Part shown: positions 62,522 through 64,000 of the stretch, piece after piece
Numbering within the stretch: the first letter of the stretch is position 1
Layout: each line of letters opens with the position of its first letter
NCBI RefSeq assembly: GCF_014212125.1
Contig: NZ_JACJVP010000005.1
Location: 107,425-171,424, forward strand
Length of the DNA: 64,000 bases
Source of the DNA: Cohnella nanjingensis
GTDB taxonomy: Bacteria; Bacillota; Bacilli; Paenibacillales; Paenibacillaceae
Direction: 5' to 3'
Position numbers and translations under genes: made by a program
The notes under the pieces: generated by a model
Seen by the model: the letters and a program-made list of their open reading frames with translations, nothing else
Database searches by the model: none
Told to the model about the DNA's origin: nothing

Positions 62522-62590
62522 TATGTGGGGAAATTTGCCTGTTCGTTCCGTTGATCCTGCGTTCGATTCCCAATTCGGAGGCGATGGTGC

Positions 62591-62962
62591 ATGGAGAGAT
62601 ACGCGAATCAATACGTCATTGTGACCGTCTTCCTGGTGCTAGGCATCGCGTTTCCGATTGTCGTGCTGTGGCTCGGCAGCAAGCTGCGTCCGAACAAGCC
62701 GACGGCCGAGAAAGAGACCACTTACGAGAGCGGCAACGATCCCGTAGGAGACAGCCAGATCCGCTTTAACGTGAGGTATTACCTGTACGCGTTAATGTTC
62801 GTCGTGTTCGATGTGGAGACCGTATTCCTCTACCCTTGGGCCGTAGCCTACAAGAAGCTCGGTCTTTTTGCGTTGACGGAGATGGTCGTGTTCGTCGGAT
62901 TGCTCTTGATCGGTCTCATCTACGCCTGGAAAAAGAAGGTGCTGCAATGGAATTCAATTTAG
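62591..62962 (+). CDS. nuoA: NADH-quinone oxidoreductase subunit A
   Basis: A 123-residue membrane subunit of respiratory complex I with three hydrophobic segments and the conserved [32 protein letters not shown] region (residues 45-77). GGAGG precedes the ATG. It overlaps nuoB by 16 bases. First gene of the nuo operon, which runs off the window. Confidence 0.95.
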   Translation: MERYANQYVIVTVFLVLGIAFPIVVLWLGSKLRPNKPTAEKETTYESGNDPVGDSQIRFNVRYYLYALMFVVFDVETVFLYPWAVAYKKLGLFALTEMVVFVGLLLIGLIYAWKKKVLQWNSI

Positions 62963-63465
62963 CCAATGTCTCGCCGGACGACATCCGCGAGCTGGAACGC
63001 AACGTATTTCTCGGAAGCATCGAAACGCTAAAAGGCTGGGTTCGCAGCAATTCGCTGTGGCCGCTCACCTTCGGACTCGCCTGCTGCGCCATCGAGATGA
63101 TGGCCGCCGGCGCCCCGCATTATGACTTGGACCGGTTCGGCGTCATGTTCCGAACCTCGCCCCGCCAAGCCGACGTGATGATCGTGTCGGGCACCGTGAC
63201 GAAGAAGATGGGCCCGCTCCTCCGCCGTCTGTACGATCAGATGCCGGAGCCGAAGTGGGTCATTGCCATGGGCTCGTGCGCCACGGCGGGCGGACCGTAC
63301 GTCAAGTCCTATTCCGTGATCAAGGGCGTGGACCAGATCGTCCCCGTCGATGTCTATATACCCGGCTGTCCGCCGAATCCGGCGGCGCTCATCTACGGCA
63401 TTAACAAGCTGCAGGAGAAGATCCGCTACGAAGCCAAGACCGGGAAGCGGGTGACGAGCGGATGA
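62947..63465 (+). CDS. nuoB: NADH-quinone oxidoreductase subunit B
   Basis: A 172-residue peripheral subunit that holds iron-sulfur cluster N2, which passes electrons to quinone. The four ligands are Cys46, Cys47, Cys111 and Cys141 in [17 protein letters not shown] and GCPPNP. Starts inside nuoA and overlaps nuoC by ATGA. Complete. Confidence 0.97.
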   Translation: MEFNLANVSPDDIRELERNVFLGSIETLKGWVRSNSLWPLTFGLACCAIEMMAAGAPHYDLDRFGVMFRTSPRQADVMIVSGTVTKKMGPLLRRLYDQMPEPKWVIAMGSCATAGGPYVKSYSVIKGVDQIVPVDVYIPGCPPNPAALIYGINKLQEKIRYEAKTGKRVTSG

Positions 63466-64000
63466 GCGAGGAGGAGAAGCGCGAGGCCGCGCAGGATACC
63501 GGCGCTAAGCCCGAAGGGGACGCAGCGCAAGCGCCGGACAGGGATTCGGCCCAAGCGCCGCAAGCCGCAGGCAATGCCGAGGCGGAGCAGGAGAAGACGC
63601 CGGAGGCTGCTACGGATGCGGCATCGTCCGAGCCGGCTCCCGTAACGGAAGCTGCTGCGGATACCGGCGAGCCGGATCCGAATCCGGCGCCAGAGGCGTT
63701 CGCGAACGCTGCAGAGCCGGCGTCGGCGCCTTTGCCCGAAGCGGATGCGGGCGATGGCGCCGACGCGCCGCCTGCCGCGCCCGCATCCGTCGGTGACGCT
63801 GCGGCCTCGCCGGGCGACGCCCCGCCGAAGGCGCAGGCCGGCGAAGGCGAGGGCGAGGGCGCGCCCGTCCGCCGCAAGGAGACGGACGAGGAGAAGGCCG
63901 CCCGGCGTAAGGCGGCGTTCGAAGCGCGCGAGGCGGCCAAGGTCGCCGCCGCGCAAGCCGCCGGGCGCCAGGCTGCGCCGCCCGCAGCCGCAGGCGACGC
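63462..64000 (+). CDS. nuoC: NADH-quinone oxidoreductase subunit C, N-terminal disordered extension (cut by window edge)
   Basis: Open from the ATG at 63462 to the window end (179 codons) with no stop. All visible residues are Ala/Glu/Pro/Asp/Gly-rich with a short basic stretch ([24 protein letters not shown]) near residues 140-165; no NuoC fold is reached yet. Assignment rests on position after nuoB and the ATGA coupling. Such Ala/Pro/Glu extensions on NuoC occur in Paenibacillaceae to my knowledge, but this one is long. Confidence 0.7.
   Translation, partial: MSEEEKREAAQDTGAKPEGDAAQAPDRDSAQAPQAAGNAEAEQEKTPEAATDAASSEPAPVTEAAADTGEPDPNPAPEAFANAAEPASAPLPEADAGDGADAPPAAPASVGDAAASPGDAPPKAQAGEGEGEGAPVRRKETDEEKAARRKAAFEAREAAKVAAAQAAGRQAAPPAAAGD

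Overview
The window is one piece of a high-GC, endospore-forming Firmicute chromosome, most likely Paenibacillaceae (a Cohnella- or Paenibacillus-like genome). The reasons are spoIIR behind a sigma-F-like promoter, the Bacillales gene order prfA-prmC-spoIIR-ywlC-mntP-ywlE-rpiB-ywlG-glyA-upp-wecB-atp-nuo, a pspA-DUF350-DUF4178-DUF4247 operon, an lplABC-type sugar importer next to a membrane AraC regulator, bacillithiol-type YpdA, and strong GGAGG ribosome binding sites with frequent GTG and TTG starts. Genus is inferred from gene content, not from a search.

Layout. 1-2.4 kb: the 3' end of an NCS2 nucleobase permease, three PurR-box-like sites, a guanine-class purine riboswitch and an FAD dehydrogenase. 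2.4-6.3 kb: an AT-rich orphan, a PfkB kinase, and a YeiH-type transporter divergent from a LysR regulator. 6.4-13.0 kb: a redox region with a FrnE/DsbA-like protein, an Rrf2 regulator, thioredoxin, a lipoprotein, then a methionine-rich repeat lipoprotein, a two-component system and a membrane cytochrome b/molybdopterin oxidoreductase fusion. 13.2-20.7 kb: mixed housekeeping genes (ychF), lipoproteins and regulators. 20.7-30.0 kb: the translation, sporulation and one-carbon block prfA to glyA, with a ZTP riboswitch before rpiB-ywlG-glyA. 30.1-34.5 kb: a c-di-AMP riboswitch before a KamA-like protein that lacks the radical-SAM cysteines, then the pspA envelope-stress operon behind a sigma-W-like promoter. 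34.6-44.7 kb: a minus-strand carbohydrate-uptake and degradation cluster. 45.8-50.8 kb: namA, an MFS transporter, upp and wecB. 51.2-58.7 kb: the complete F1Fo ATP synthase operon. 58.8-64 kb: ypdA, dps, an IS3 remnant, a lipoprotein, and nuoA, nuoB and the start of nuoC.

Regulation is RNA-rich: guanine, ZTP and c-di-AMP riboswitches each carry their own terminator. Two families of non-coding repeats were found by reading. The first is a roughly 100-nt dispersed element of two hairpins, the second terminator-like, all in + orientation; one copy lies between atpE and atpF and one ahead of the atp genes. The second is a set of tandem arrays with a period near 51-52 nt, each unit carrying one short hairpin; the arrays differ in sequence but share the architecture.

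The best candidate for an undescribed system is 9.4-13.0 kb. A lipoprotein whose mature part is about 18% methionine precedes a two-component system and a one-protein fusion that resembles MsrQ plus MsrP. This suggests an extracytoplasmic sacrificial-methionine and repair system, analogous to the MrpX/YedY system of Gram-negative bacteria. That function is inferred from composition and gene context only.
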